This document shows positions 1 to 8,549 of a stretch of 38,485 nucleotides of DNA, in pieces (the stretch's first letter is position 1; the number at the start of each line of letters is the position of its first letter). Position numbers and translations under genes: made by a program. This stretch comes from Sphingobacteriales bacterium TSM_CSS (GTDB lineage: Bacteria > Bacteroidota > Bacteroidia > Chitinophagales > UBA2359). The stretch spans positions 1-38,485 of the forward strand of contig NBMY01000048.1 in assembly GCA_002212985.1 (NCBI GenBank), read 5' to 3'. The notes under the pieces are model-generated. The model searched no databases and had not been told where the DNA came from. It saw only the letters and a list, made by a program, of their open reading frames with translations.

Positions 1-45
<45 letters not shown>

Positions 46-198
46 CTGATATCTTGTATCCAAAAAAATTGACAAGCATGTCCTCTCCTTTACACTCTCT
101 GTCCGCTTACCTGTTTCCCAATATTATCTAATGAACTGTCAAAAACTTCTTAGCAAAAAAAAATCCGAACTTCTCAGCTCAAATCCCCCTCGCGGAGT
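46..198 (-). other. rRNA operon leader (transcribed, non-coding)
   Basis: This is the stretch between the proximal rRNA promoter and the 16S 5' end. On the minus strand it includes GTTTTTGACAGTTCATTAG around 123-141, which resembles the boxA-like antitermination sequence often found in Bacteroidota rRNA leaders (weak match, judged by eye). No gene is seen. The overlapping 77-codon minus-strand frame at 174-407 has Phe/Lys/Ser-rich composition and covers both promoters, so it is not a protein. Confidence 0.55.
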
Positions 199-230
199 GC
201 AAAGATACAACCTTCGCAACTCTTCTCCAA
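199..230 (-). promoter_or_regulatory. rRNA operon promoter P2 (proximal), Bacteroidota type
   Basis: On the minus strand TATCTTTGC (207-199) is a perfect -7 element (TANNTTTGC), with TTG (230-228) exactly 20 bp upstream as the -33 element. The expected start site is near 192, about 147 nt before the 16S 5' end. The surroundings are AT-rich. The same architecture recurs at 295-326. Confidence 0.85.
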
Positions 231-294
231 ATCTTTTTCAAAACTTTTTTTCCAACTCCTAACAGAAAAACTGTCCTTCCCGTCAAAAGCGGGT

Positions 295-326
295 GCAAAG
301 ATAAAAACCCTAAAAACAACCACCAA
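295..326 (-). promoter_or_regulatory. rRNA operon promoter P1 (distal), Bacteroidota type
   Basis: On the minus strand TATCTTTGC (303-295) is preceded 20 bp upstream by TTG (326-324). The -7 element and spacing are identical to the proximal promoter, 96 bp away, giving a tandem P1-P2 rRNA promoter. Bases 327-417, up to the gmk stop, hold no further recognisable element, and no terminator hairpin separates gmk from the rRNA promoters. Confidence 0.85.
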
Positions 327-417
327 ACTTTTATCCAACTTTTTTGAAAAAAAATTCAAGAAAATGGGAAAGATGGATATAACTATTTGGTTTTCAGGAA
401 TTTGCAAAAAGGACGGG

Positions 418-1038
418 TTAGGGCATTTCGGGTTTACGTTGCAGGAAGCCGCTTACTATTTCAGTGGCTTTGGCTTTTGCTTCGTCTATTTTGTCATTGA
501 GCAGCACTATGTCGAAGCGGGTTTCGTACTGTAATTCAAAGACTGCCTTTTCTATTCTTTTTTCAAGCATTTCGTTGGTTTCGGAATTTCGCCCTATGAG
601 ACGTTCTCTGATGGCTTTAATGGAAGGTGGTTTTACAAAAACGGTAAGGGTGTTATGGGGGTATATGTTTTTGATGTTGAAAGCACCTTCCACATCTACA
701 TCAAAGATAACTGCTTTACCCTGTTGCCAGATTCTTTCAATTTCACTTTTAAGAGTTCCGTAGAAATTGCCGTCATACACTTCCTGCCACTCCAAAAATT
801 CGTTGTTGTTAATTTTTTGTACAAACTCCGCGTGTGATATAAAGTAGTAGTCTTTGCCGTTTATTTCGCTTGCACGTTGTTTTCGGGTGGTTGCCGATAC
901 GGAGAAGGCAATATGGTTACCCAATACTGCCAGCACATGTCTTACCAGAGTAGTTTTACCGGCGCCCGAAGGTGCGGCAAATACTACCAGTTTGCCATTA
1001 CCGGAGGGGTTTGTGGGGAGGGCAGGTGTTTCGGTCAT
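418..1038 (-). CDS. gmk: Guanylate kinase
   Basis: Phosphorylates GMP to GDP with ATP in the cytoplasm, an essential step of purine nucleotide supply. The P-loop APSGAGKTTL sits about 20 residues from the start, followed by the GMP-binding SVSATTRKQR and YYF regions and a C-terminal helix, as in the family. The frame opens further upstream at a TTG, but the ATG at 1038 gives a 206-aa protein of normal length and a short N-terminus, so that start was chosen. It lies 71 nt downstream of yicC on the same strand, a pairing common in many bacteria, and probably shares its transcript. Next downstream is the rRNA promoter region. Confidence 0.96.
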   Translation of the reverse strand: MTETPALPTNPSGNGKLVVFAAPSGAGKTTLVRHVLAVLGNHIAFSVSATTRKQRASEINGKDYYFISHAEFVQKINNNEFLEWQEVYDGNFYGTLKSEIERIWQQGKAVIFDVDVEGAFNIKNIYPHNTLTVFVKPPSIKAIRERLIGRNSETNEMLEKRIEKAVFELQYETRFDIVLLNDKIDEAKAKATEIVSGFLQRKPEMP

Positions 1039-1109
1039 TTGCTGAACTGGTGATTCTGTTTTTAGATGAAGCAATAGGGTTTATAGCTGACCGGCGCCTT
1101 TTTTTGCGG

Positions 1110-1988
1110 TTATACAATATTAAGCAGTTGTTCCTTTATACGCTCAAGGGCATCTTTCATTTGCACTACGGCCACCTGTATGGTGGCATCGTTGGCCTTG
1201 GAGCCTATGGTATTAATTTCGCGCCCTATTTCCTGCGCTATAAAGCCCAGTTTTTTTCCTTTTTCGGTGCGAGGGGTACCAAGTTCTTCGCAAAAATATT
1301 GGCAATGAGTTTTAAGGCGAACCAGTTCTTCGTTAATGTCTAATTTTTCGGAATAGTAAATGAGTTCCTGTTCAAAGCGGTTCATATCTGCTTTTTCAGA
1401 AAGGAGCCAATCATCTATGGTTTTGGTAATTCTTTCTTTTACCTGCATGAGCCTTTGCGGCGCCAGCAGTTCTACCTGTTGAAGGTATTGTAAAATGATA
1501 CCGATTTGGTGTTCAAAATCGGATTTAAGGGCATTGCCTTCTGCAAGGCGGTAGTTTTCCAGTTCGAGCAGGGCTTGGTGAATAAGGTTTGACAACTGTT
1601 GCCATTCTTCGTCTAAGAGTTCAAAAGCTGTGCCCGATACCACTTCTGGCAGACGCAAAATGGCGGGCAAAAGGCTGTCGGTATGGGCAATGTCCAGTTC
1701 CTTGCAGATGGCTTTAAGTTGCCGGTAATAGCTTACAATGGCTGTTTTGTTAATGGTGTAGGCGCGTTCAAGGTCGGCGTCTTCGGTGGTAATAATCACT
1801 TCGGCTTTGCCTCGGTAGAGTTTTTCGGATAGCTGACGTCTGATTTCGGTTTCTTTTGAGCGGAATATTTGGGGCAGTTTCAGGTAAATATCGAAATATT
1901 TGCTGTTTACCGATTTTATTTCAACGGTTACTGTTTTTCCGCCAACCCGTGCTGTACTTCTGCCAAAACCGGTCATTGATGCTACCAT
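1110..1988 (-). CDS. yicC: YicC/YloC-family endoribonuclease
   Basis: 292 aa. The N-terminus MVASMTGFGR is the family hallmark, and the C-terminal region has the DUF1732 signature KLGFIAQEIGREINTIGSKA. E. coli YicC has been reported as an RNA endonuclease involved in small-RNA turnover; its substrate here is unknown. The ATG at 1988 matches the conserved family start. It sits directly upstream of gmk, as in many genomes, with the AI-2E-type permease 124 nt further upstream on the same strand. No odd features or missing conserved blocks were noticed. Confidence 0.94.
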   Translation of the reverse strand: MVASMTGFGRSTARVGGKTVTVEIKSVNSKYFDIYLKLPQIFRSKETEIRRQLSEKLYRGKAEVIITTEDADLERAYTINKTAIVSYYRQLKAICKELDIAHTDSLLPAILRLPEVVSGTAFELLDEEWQQLSNLIHQALLELENYRLAEGNALKSDFEHQIGIILQYLQQVELLAPQRLMQVKERITKTIDDWLLSEKADMNRFEQELIYYSEKLDINEELVRLKTHCQYFCEELGTPRTEKGKKLGFIAQEIGREINTIGSKANDATIQVAVVQMKDALERIKEQLLNIV

Positions 1989-2112
1989 GCTATTAACTTT
2001 GGTGCGAAAATAGTGTTTTTTTACAAACCCTGTTTAAATAATTCAAAACGCCCGAAAAAGGTGATGTATGCCGGCGCTACCTGGCAAAAGGTGGCGCATG
2101 GATGGTGGGGGG

Positions 2113-3207
2113 TTAGTTATCGGGGTTTTCGGGCAATTGGGGGGTGGGTTGGCTTTTTTTGGGGGGCTTTTCTACACCCATCAGGCGGCCATAAGGGCGA
2201 AAAGGCTCAATGTTATCGAGTATCATTTTAAGAATAGCCAGGCAGGGAATTGATAAAATCATGCCCATTACCCCCCACAAAAAACCGCCAAAGAGCAAAC
2301 CGGTAATGGCAATAAGTGGGTTTAGCTGCACTTGCTGCCGCATAATGGAGGGGGTTATAAAGTTGGCTTCGAGAAATTGTACCACGCTGTTTACAATAAG
2401 CACTCCTGCCGGATACCACAAGGAGTCTTTGGTAATAAAGGCATAAAGAACCGCCAGAGTAGAAGCCAAAAAAATGCCGAAATAGGGTATGATGGCTAAA
2501 AATGAAATGAGCGTACCAAAGAACAGGGCGTATTGAATGCCTACAATTAAGAACCCGATGGTATTGAGAATGCTTACAATAATAATAACCAAAAACATAC
2601 CGCCCACATAGTTTCTTACAACAAGGTTCATTTTGGCCAGTATTTCGGACAACAGGGGGCGGTGTTGCCGGGGCGAAACTTCGAGTAGAAAGTTACTCCA
2701 AATTTCGCGGTAGTAAATCATAAAGAAAATATACACGGGCATCATAAACAGGTAAAAAAGAATGCCCGATGTAATATTAATGGTAGTGCCAACAATATTG
2801 ATACCGGTGTTAAAAAAGCTCATAATGTTATCGCGCAGGAGGCTAAACTGTCTTTCGGGGTCAATTTGCAGGGTATTATCTACAAAATCTTGCAAGGAAA
2901 GGAGCAGGTCTGCAATTTTTTGTTCCAAAAGCGGCAGATCTTTTACAAAACTGCTTATTTGTAATGCTATGAGGGTAATAATTGCCGACAGCATACATAT
3001 TATAAGGAACAAAACCAGCAAAATGGCAATGCCGCGGTGCATTTTGCGTTCGAGAAGGGCTACCAGAGGGTAAATGGCCAGAGATAAAATAGCCGATGCG
3101 GTAAGCGGTATGAGCAGGCTGCGCCCCAGATACAAAAGGGTAAAGAAGGCAAGCACTCCAACTAAGGCGTTGGTTAGTTGGTTTAAACGGGCAGGGTTTT
3201 GAAACAC
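2113..3207 (-). CDS. AI-2E family transporter (PerM/TqsA-like permease)
   Basis: 364-aa polytopic inner-membrane protein. Hydrophobic segments lie near the N-terminus (residues about 13-60), around 60-90, 145-170, and a C-terminal cluster from about 205 to 335. The family motif region GLLFGGFLWGVMGMILSIP lies near the C-terminus. Family members have been linked to autoinducer-2 export or Na+/H+ antiport, and the substrate cannot be assigned here. The start codon is GTG (3207); no in-frame ATG precedes the first membrane segment. The last 25 residues are Pro/Gln-rich and polar. It may be the first gene of a unit with yicC and gmk. Confidence 0.88.
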   Translation of the reverse strand: MFQNPARLNQLTNALVGVLAFFTLLYLGRSLLIPLTASAILSLAIYPLVALLERKMHRGIAILLVLFLIICMLSAIITLIALQISSFVKDLPLLEQKIADLLLSLQDFVDNTLQIDPERQFSLLRDNIMSFFNTGINIVGTTINITSGILFYLFMMPVYIFFMIYYREIWSNFLLEVSPRQHRPLLSEILAKMNLVVRNYVGGMFLVIIIVSILNTIGFLIVGIQYALFFGTLISFLAIIPYFGIFLASTLAVLYAFITKDSLWYPAGVLIVNSVVQFLEANFITPSIMRQQVQLNPLIAITGLLFGGFLWGVMGMILSIPCLAILKMILDNIEPFRPYGRLMGVEKPPKKSQPTPQLPENPDN

Positions 3208-3305
3208 AGGGTAATTTTTTGTACGAAATTAAGCTGTTTTTATCAATACTGCAAGCGTTCTGCGGTGTATGGCTCATTTGCTGTGTACTTTTGGGTAAAA
3301 ATGCC

Positions 3306-3314
3306 TATCTTTGC
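3306..3314 (+). promoter_or_regulatory. -7 promoter element for prfA-serA
   Basis: TATCTTTGC matches the Bacteroidota -7 consensus exactly. No TTG lies at the ideal 19-21 bp upstream; the nearest are 12 and 25 bp away, so the -33 part is weak. The predicted start is near 3321, leaving a long leader of about 180 nt before prfA. Confidence 0.5.
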
Positions 3315-3434
3315 GTCCGGTTTGCAGCCCAAAGTAGTAAAAACGTTTTTAAAAGCAGTTTCATACTGTAGCAAACCAACCTTAAATATTTAATATGCGT
3401 TTTACCCGCGCCATGCAACAACCCCAACTGTTTT

Positions 3435-3474
3435 AAAAACCCGGACTTTGCTGTCGGGTAAGCAATATGGGTTT
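3435..3474 (+). other. Possible alternative hairpins in the prfA leader
   Basis: ACCCG (3438-3442) can pair with CGGGT (3454-3458). The overlapping AAAACCC (3435-3441) can instead pair with GGGTTTT (3468-3474). The two pairings exclude each other. They lie 30-70 nt before the likely prfA start, where a regulatory leader would act, but no known riboswitch was recognised and short stems like these also arise by chance. Confidence 0.25.
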
Positions 3475-3503
3475 TGCAAGCCTTAAAACAAAAATTTTTA
3501 TCC

Positions 3504-4577
3504 GTGTTAGACAAGTTAGAAGCCATAAAGCACCGATGGGAAGACATTGCCAACCAGCTTGCCGACCCCTCTGTAATGAGCGACCTGAAACGCTATAAAC
3601 AACTGGGCAAAGATTACAAAGACCTGGAACCCATTGTGCAGGCGTTTCATAAGTATAAATACCTGACCGAAAATATTGAAAGCAACAAAGAGTTGTTGCG
3701 CACCGAAAAAGACCCCGAATTCAGGGAACTTGCCAAAACCGATTTAGACGAGCTGGAAACGCAGCTTGCCGAATTGGAGGAGGAGTTAAAACAACTGCTC
3801 ATACCCAAAGACCCCGAAGATGACAAAAATGCCATATTGGAAATAAGGGCCGGTACCGGCGGCGATGAGGCAGCTATTTTTGCCGGCGACCTATACCGTA
3901 TGTATATGCGCTACTGCGAGCAAAAAGGCTGGAAAACCGAGTTGATGAGTATGAGCGAAGGCAGTACCGGCGGTTTTAAAGAGGTTATTGTATCGGTTAC
4001 AGGCAGCGGGGTTTATGGCGAGTTGAAATACGAGTCGGGCGTACACCGCGTACAGCGGGTTCCGGTTACCGAGTCGCAGGGGCGGGTACATACTTCGGCT
4101 GCCTCGGTGGCGGTGCTGCCCGAAGCCGAGGAGGTTGATGTGGTGATTAACCCCGCCGATTTGCGTGTAGATGTATTCAGGGCATCGGGCGCGGGCGGGC
4201 AGCACGTAAACCGAACCGAGTCGGCAGTGCGCATTACCCACATTCCTACCGGTACGGTGGCAGAAAGCCAGCAAGAGCGCTCGCAAATACGCAACCGCGA
4301 AATTGCCATGACCATGCTGCGCAGCAGAATTTACGAAGCCGAATATCAACGCCATATAGATGAAATTGCGCGGCACCGCAAAACATTGGTTTCTACCGGC
4401 GACCGCTCTGCCAAAATACGCACCTACAACTACCCGCAGGGCCGCATTACCGACCACCGCATAGGCATCTCTATGTATAACCTTGGGGCTTTTATGGACG
4501 GCGACATACAGGAAATGATACAAGCGCTGCAAGTGGCTGAGAATGCCGAAAAGTTGAAAGCCGGCGAAGTATTGTAA
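3504..4577 (+). CDS. prfA: Peptide chain release factor 1
   Basis: Reads UAA/UAG stop codons in the ribosomal A site and triggers peptide release. The peptidyl-hydrolysis motif GAGGQHVNRTESAVRITH is intact, and the stop-codon recognition tripeptide is PVT in RVQRVPVTESQGR, which is the RF1 (PxT) type and not the RF2 (SPF) type. The frame is open from a TTG at 3474, but family N-termini begin M-L-D/E-K-L-E-A-I, which matches the GTG at 3504 (VLDKLEAIKHR read with Met first). That gives 357 aa, the usual length. serA follows after 50 nt and is probably co-transcribed. No frameshift is present. Confidence 0.95.
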   Translation: MLDKLEAIKHRWEDIANQLADPSVMSDLKRYKQLGKDYKDLEPIVQAFHKYKYLTENIESNKELLRTEKDPEFRELAKTDLDELETQLAELEEELKQLLIPKDPEDDKNAILEIRAGTGGDEAAIFAGDLYRMYMRYCEQKGWKTELMSMSEGSTGGFKEVIVSVTGSGVYGELKYESGVHRVQRVPVTESQGRVHTSAASVAVLPEAEEVDVVINPADLRVDVFRASGAGGQHVNRTESAVRITHIPTGTVAESQQERSQIRNREIAMTMLRSRIYEAEYQRHIDEIARHRKTLVSTGDRSAKIRTYNYPQGRITDHRIGISMYNLGAFMDGDIQEMIQALQVAENAEKLKAGEVL

Positions 4578-4627
4578 GCTTTTACCCCCTTTACACAGGG
4601 CATTTTAACCTTTTATTGTTAAATACC

Positions 4628-5893
4628 ATGCAAACCACAACAAACCATCATAACGAAACGCTGCTGCAAACCTCGTTTCCGAAAGATAAAATTAAAATTT
4701 TGCTGCTCGAAAATATTGACCGTTCGGCCATAGAAATATTTGAAAAAGCAGGTTACAGCAATATAGAAAGCCTTTCGCGCGCACTACCCGAAGAGGAGTT
4801 GGTTGAAATCATTCAGGATGTGCGCCTGTTGGGCATTCGGTCTAAAACGCAAATTACCGAAAAAGTTATAGCCCATGCCGGCAAACTGTTGGCCATAGGC
4901 TGTTTTTGCATTGGCACCAATCAGGTAAACTTGGTTAAAGCCACTGAGGCAGGCATTGCCGTGTTTAACTCGCCCTATTCCAACACACGCTCGGTAGCAG
5001 AGTTGGTAATTGCCGAAATTATTATGCTGCTGCGCCGCATACCCGAAAAAGACCGTGGTTGCCACGAAGGGGTTTGGTTAAAAACCACCAAGGGTGGCAG
5101 CTACGAAGTGCGCGGTAAAAAATTAGGCATTGTGGGTTACGGTCATATCGGCTCGCAAGTATCGGTACTGGCCGAGGCTATGGGCATGAAGGTTATCTAC
5201 TACGATATAGAACCCAAACTGCCAATGGGCAACGCCACCGCGGTAGAAACCCTGGAAGAACTGCTCGACAAATCGGACGTGGTAACGCTGCACGTGCCGG
5301 CTACCCCGCTTACCAAAAACATGATGAACGGGCAAACCATTGCCCAAATGAAAAAAAACGCCATTTTGCTGAACCTTAGCCGTGGCAATGTAGTAGATAT
5401 TGACGCCCTTCGCCATGCACTGAAAAGCAAACACCTTTCGGGAGCAGCCATAGATGTTTTTCCGGCAGAGCCTATTTCGGCCGGCGATTATTTTGCCTCG
5501 CCGCTGCAAGGTTTGGGCAATGTTATACTTACCCCTCATATTGGCGGCTCTACCTACGAAGCACAGGAAAATATAGGCATAGATGTGGCCCTTAAACTCT
5601 CCAACTACTTAGACAAGGGCGCCACTGTTGGCTCGCATACCATACCCGAGCTAAACCTTGCACCCGTACACGGCACCCACCGCATTTTGCACATTCACCA
5701 AAACGTGCCCGGTGTGCTCTCGGCCATAAACGCCATTATATCGGCATCTAACGCCAACATTGTGGGGCAGTACTTAAAAACCAACGAGCAAATAGGCTAC
5801 GTGGTGCTGGATATTGAAAACATAAACTCTGAAGTAATTCTTAATCAGCTGCGACAGGTTGAACATACCATTAAAACCCGAATACTGTATTAA
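4628..5893 (+). CDS. serA: D-3-phosphoglycerate dehydrogenase
   Basis: Oxidises 3-phosphoglycerate to 3-phosphohydroxypyruvate, the first step of serine synthesis. The 421-aa sequence follows the E. coli-type enzyme closely. It has an N-terminal segment ending in IGCFCIGTNQV, the NAD-binding motif GYGHIG, catalytic Arg in LSRGNVVD, Glu in DVFPAEP and His in LTPHIGGST, then a C-terminal ACT domain with HIHQNVPGVL. The His and Asn there correspond to serine-binding residues of the E. coli enzyme, so serine feedback inhibition is likely. The ATG at 4628 was chosen over a TTG four codons upstream. It lies 50 nt behind prfA with no terminator between. Confidence 0.96.
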   Translation: MQTTTNHHNETLLQTSFPKDKIKILLLENIDRSAIEIFEKAGYSNIESLSRALPEEELVEIIQDVRLLGIRSKTQITEKVIAHAGKLLAIGCFCIGTNQVNLVKATEAGIAVFNSPYSNTRSVAELVIAEIIMLLRRIPEKDRGCHEGVWLKTTKGGSYEVRGKKLGIVGYGHIGSQVSVLAEAMGMKVIYYDIEPKLPMGNATAVETLEELLDKSDVVTLHVPATPLTKNMMNGQTIAQMKKNAILLNLSRGNVVDIDALRHALKSKHLSGAAIDVFPAEPISAGDYFASPLQGLGNVILTPHIGGSTYEAQENIGIDVALKLSNYLDKGATVGSHTIPELNLAPVHGTHRILHIHQNVPGVLSAINAIISASNANIVGQYLKTNEQIGYVVLDIENINSEVILNQLRQVEHTIKTRILY

Positions 5894-6163
5894 CATACCT
5901 AAACAAGAGCCTTGGGGCTTATGCTGTTTATTTGAAAAACCGGTTTGCGGGTTTGCAAACAAACGGGGTAAACGAAAACCGCTCTTACCATCTCTCCTGT
6001 TATTTTGTCATGAACCGCAAAAAACGCAATAGATTCTGCAATGTTCGCAAAGGTTTTTCATGCAACTTTTGAATTAAATTATTTTTTTGTTTTTAATATT
6101 CCTTGTTATACCGAGATTTGCCAAACACAAAAGTTTATTTTTCCAACTTGCTCTTATTTGTTT
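5894..6163. other. Intergenic region between serA and the SDR gene
   Basis: No coding frame or RNA gene is recognised in this stretch of about 270 nt. A perfect 10-bp palindrome, GTTTGCAAAC, lies at 5951-5960 within a GTTTG/CAAAC-rich stretch that could form a weak hairpin behind serA. The right half is strongly AT-rich and leads into the promoter element at 6164. Confidence 0.4.
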
Positions 6164-6171
6164 TATATTTG
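6164..6171 (+). promoter_or_regulatory. -7 promoter element for the SDR gene
   Basis: TATATTTG followed by C matches TANNTTTG(C) exactly. It lies 21 nt before the ATG at 6193, giving a very short leader. No TTG is found at the ideal upstream distance, so the -33 contact is not convincing. Confidence 0.5.
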
Positions 6172-6192
6172 CCATTAGTTTAACTTCGTTTT

Positions 6193-7005
6193 ATGCAACA
6201 ACAACCGGCACCCTGTGTATTAATAACCGGCGGCTCAAGCGGTATTGGTTTTGAGCTGGCACAACTTTTTGCCCGCGATGGCTACCGCCTCATTCTTGTT
6301 TCAAAACCGGCCGAAGAACTGGAAAAAGCAAAAGCCCACCTGTTGCTGCATTTTCCGCAAACGCCGGTCATTACCATACAAAAAGACCTTACCCTGCCCG
6401 CTGCCGCAACCGAGGTATTTAACGAGGTAACAGCAGCCGGTTTACAACCCGATGTATTGGTAAACAATGCAGGCTTTGGTTCTTTCGGCTTTTTCACCGA
6501 AACCAGCATGGAACTGGAACACAACATGATACTGCTTAACTGCAATGCCATGTTTGAGCTAACCAAGTTGTTTTTACCCGCTATGGTGGCTCGCCGTAAA
6601 GGACGTATTCTTAATGTGGCATCGGTGGCAGCTATGCAGCCTAACCCCTTGTTTGCAGTGTACGGGGCAACCAAAGCCTTTGTATTATCCATGTCGCGTG
6701 CGCTCAATTTTGAACTGAAAGAGCAAAAAACCAACATTACCGTAACCACCCTTTGCCCGCCGCCTACCCGCACCAATTTTAAAAATGCTGCCGGTATGCA
6801 TCATGCCGCTATTTTTAACCATTTCGATGCCTTAGATGCCCCAACCGTAGCCAAACACGGCTACAAAGGCATGTTAAAGGGGTGCGAAGTAGTTATTCCG
6901 GGCGGGTATATTGGCTTTTTGTACCGGCTTGTGGGGGTAATGCTGCCTACCTGGTTGCTCATGCGCATAGCTTACTTTAAACTTAGCATGAAAGCGCCGG
7001 GGTAA
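6193..7005 (+). CDS. Short-chain dehydrogenase/reductase (SDR), classical type
   Basis: 270-aa NAD(P)-dependent oxidoreductase with a Rossmann fold. The cofactor motif TGGSSGIG is at residues about 12-19, the structural NNAG in VLVNNAGFGSFG, the catalytic Ser in NVASVAAMQ, and the catalytic YxxxK in VYGATKAF. The C-terminal end is hydrophobic (GFLYRLVGVMLPTWLLM), suggesting membrane association or a lipid-like substrate. The substrate cannot be named. The gene stands alone on the plus strand with its own -7 element and converges on the MFS exporter gene. Confidence 0.9.
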   Translation: MQQQPAPCVLITGGSSGIGFELAQLFARDGYRLILVSKPAEELEKAKAHLLLHFPQTPVITIQKDLTLPAAATEVFNEVTAAGLQPDVLVNNAGFGSFGFFTETSMELEHNMILLNCNAMFELTKLFLPAMVARRKGRILNVASVAAMQPNPLFAVYGATKAFVLSMSRALNFELKEQKTNITVTTLCPPPTRTNFKNAAGMHHAAIFNHFDALDAPTVAKHGYKGMLKGCEVVIPGGYIGFLYRLVGVMLPTWLLMRIAYFKLSMKAPG

Positions 7006-7120
7006 GAAGAAAACACCGGTAAGATGTTGTGAAAAGGTAAGTTACTTTTGGATTGCCCGCATTGGGAATTTACCATGCAGGAGGTGACTGCTCGGCAAAT
7101 ATTCAGCGCAATATTGCCGG

Positions 7121-8353
7121 CTACTTTTTGAGGAAACGCATCATGAGCACATACCCCAGCAAAACGCTGCCCGATGCGGCAATTAACGGCAGCCTCACAT
7201 CTATGGTATCTATAAAACCGGCAACAATGGGCGGTATGGCCAACCCCATAGCCAATACAGATTGGTTAATGCCCAACATTTTACCCTGCTGCCCCTCTAA
7301 AGCATTTTGCGATACCAGCGAAGTGGTATTAGGCGCCGACGACCCCTGAAACAAAGCAATAAACGGCGAAATTAAGTACAATTGCCAGGCCTGTTGCGGC
7401 AACATAACACAAAACAAAGCCACTGCCAAACCCGGCAGGCTGTAGCGCAAAATTTGCTGTGGCCGGTATTTAACGGCTAACCTTCGTACCACAAGTCCCT
7501 GTACCAGTGCTATACACAAACCTATATAGGCAAAATAATCACCAATACCCGATTGGTTGAATGAAAAACGCTTTACCAGAAATACCTGAAAAAACTGGGT
7601 AAAAAAGCTAAAGCCGAGGTTGTAAAAAAACACGGCAGCAAACAAAATACCAATGCGGGGATCGGTAAAAGCCTGATGCAGGTTTTTAATGCCGGTAAAT
7701 GCATTGATAGGGCGGTTTACGGGCGCCGGCAGCGTTTCGGAAAAATTGCGCACTACCAGCGCAATATTCACCAAAGAGAGCAAGGCGGCAAATAAAAACG
7801 GCGTATCGTAATTGAACCATGGCGACAAGTTGGGGTCTGATAATTTGCCGCCCAAAAACGGCCCGATGATAAAACCCACGCCAAAGGCCATACCAATAAG
7901 CCCGAAGTTTTTGGCCTTGGAAGCATCATCGCTGATATCGGCAATAGACGATTGCACAATAGAAATGTTTCCACCGGTAAACCCGTCAATAATGCGGCTT
8001 AAAAAAAGCAGGTAAATACTGCCCACATAAATACCCAAAGCAAAAACCAAATACCCCAGACAGGTGCCCGCCAAAGAAAGTAACAACAGGCGCCGGCGCC
8101 CGTATTTGTCTGACAATGACCCTAAAATGGGTCCGCCAAAAAAAGAAGCTATTGGGTATGAGGCAATTAAAAAACCTAGTATTATGGTGCGAACTGCTTC
8201 GGAAAAATGCACGGGCAACAAGGCCGATTGCGGGTTAAGCAGCAACGGAACCGTAACGGGCAGCACTATACCCACCCCTACCAGATCTAAAAATACGGTA
8301 AAAAAAATAGTGCCGAGTGATAATTTGGCTATGCCCGAACTGCTGTTATTCAC
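7121..8353 (-). CDS. MFS transporter, tetracycline-resistance (TCR/Tet)-like drug:H+ antiporter family
   Basis: 410-aa, 12-helix major facilitator protein. MFS motif A is clear (GSLSDKYGRRRLLL, loop 2-3), and the helix-5 region GFIIGPFLGGKLSD corresponds to motif C of drug:proton antiporters. Such proteins export small hydrophobic compounds, but the substrate is unknown and true tetracycline resistance should not be assumed. The frame extends upstream to a TTG at 8428, but that start would lie inside the tRNA-Asn terminator hairpin and add a poorly conserved 25 residues. The GTG at 8353 (reading MNNSSSGIAKLSLG) is preferred. Confidence 0.86.
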   Translation of the reverse strand: MNNSSSGIAKLSLGTIFFTVFLDLVGVGIVLPVTVPLLLNPQSALLPVHFSEAVRTIILGFLIASYPIASFFGGPILGSLSDKYGRRRLLLLSLAGTCLGYLVFALGIYVGSIYLLFLSRIIDGFTGGNISIVQSSIADISDDASKAKNFGLIGMAFGVGFIIGPFLGGKLSDPNLSPWFNYDTPFLFAALLSLVNIALVVRNFSETLPAPVNRPINAFTGIKNLHQAFTDPRIGILFAAVFFYNLGFSFFTQFFQVFLVKRFSFNQSGIGDYFAYIGLCIALVQGLVVRRLAVKYRPQQILRYSLPGLAVALFCVMLPQQAWQLYLISPFIALFQGSSAPNTTSLVSQNALEGQQGKMLGINQSVLAMGLAIPPIVAGFIDTIDVRLPLIAASGSVLLGYVLMMRFLKK

Positions 8354-8416
8354 AATGGAGATATGCGTTTTTGGGTATGTCCGAAATAAATGGCACCCAT
8401 ATAAAAACAAAAGAAA

Positions 8417-8447
8417 AAAGCCCTGCAATATTAAACTGCAAGGCTTT
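8417..8447 (-). terminator. Rho-independent terminator of tRNA-Asn
   Basis: AAAGCCCTGCA (8417-8427) pairs with TGCAAGGCTTT (8437-8447) with one mismatch and a 9-nt loop. On the minus strand it is followed by a T-rich run (complement of 8406-8419). It begins 13 nt after the tRNA 3' end, so it ends the tRNA transcript just before the MFS gene. Confidence 0.75.
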
Positions 8448-8459
8448 CAATAAAACCGG

Positions 8460-8533
8460 CGCCCCCTCTAGGACTTGAACCTAGGACACACGGATTAACA
8501 GTCCGTTGCTCTAACCGACTGAGCTAAGGAGGC
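8460..8533 (-). tRNA. tRNA-Asn (anticodon GTT)
   Basis: The 74-nt minus-strand cloverleaf can be folded by eye. The acceptor stem is GCCTCCT/AGGGGGC with one G-T wobble, the D arm GCTC...GAGC, the anticodon stem ACGGA/TCCGT around loop CTGTTAA with anticodon GTT, and the T arm CTAGG-TTCAAGT-CCTAG. The discriminator base is G, as usual for tRNA-Asn. The CCA end is not encoded (CCG follows), so it must be added after transcription. Confidence 0.97.
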
Positions 8534-8549
8534 TCGCTTTTAAAGCGTG

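Noticed and set aside
174..407. 77-codon minus-strand frame in front of the rRNA gene
   Set aside because: It covers both rRNA promoters and has low-complexity Phe/Lys/Ser composition typical of AT-rich non-coding DNA.
972..1343. 123-codon plus-strand frame
   Set aside because: Antisense to gmk and yicC, which have strong family motifs.
3891..4532. 213-codon minus-strand frame
   Set aside because: Shadow of prfA on the opposite strand; rich in His, Tyr and Arg, as expected from reversed coding sequence, and without domain motifs.
8354..8428. N-terminal extension of the MFS gene to TTG 8428
   Set aside because: The start would lie within the tRNA-Asn terminator hairpin and add non-family residues.
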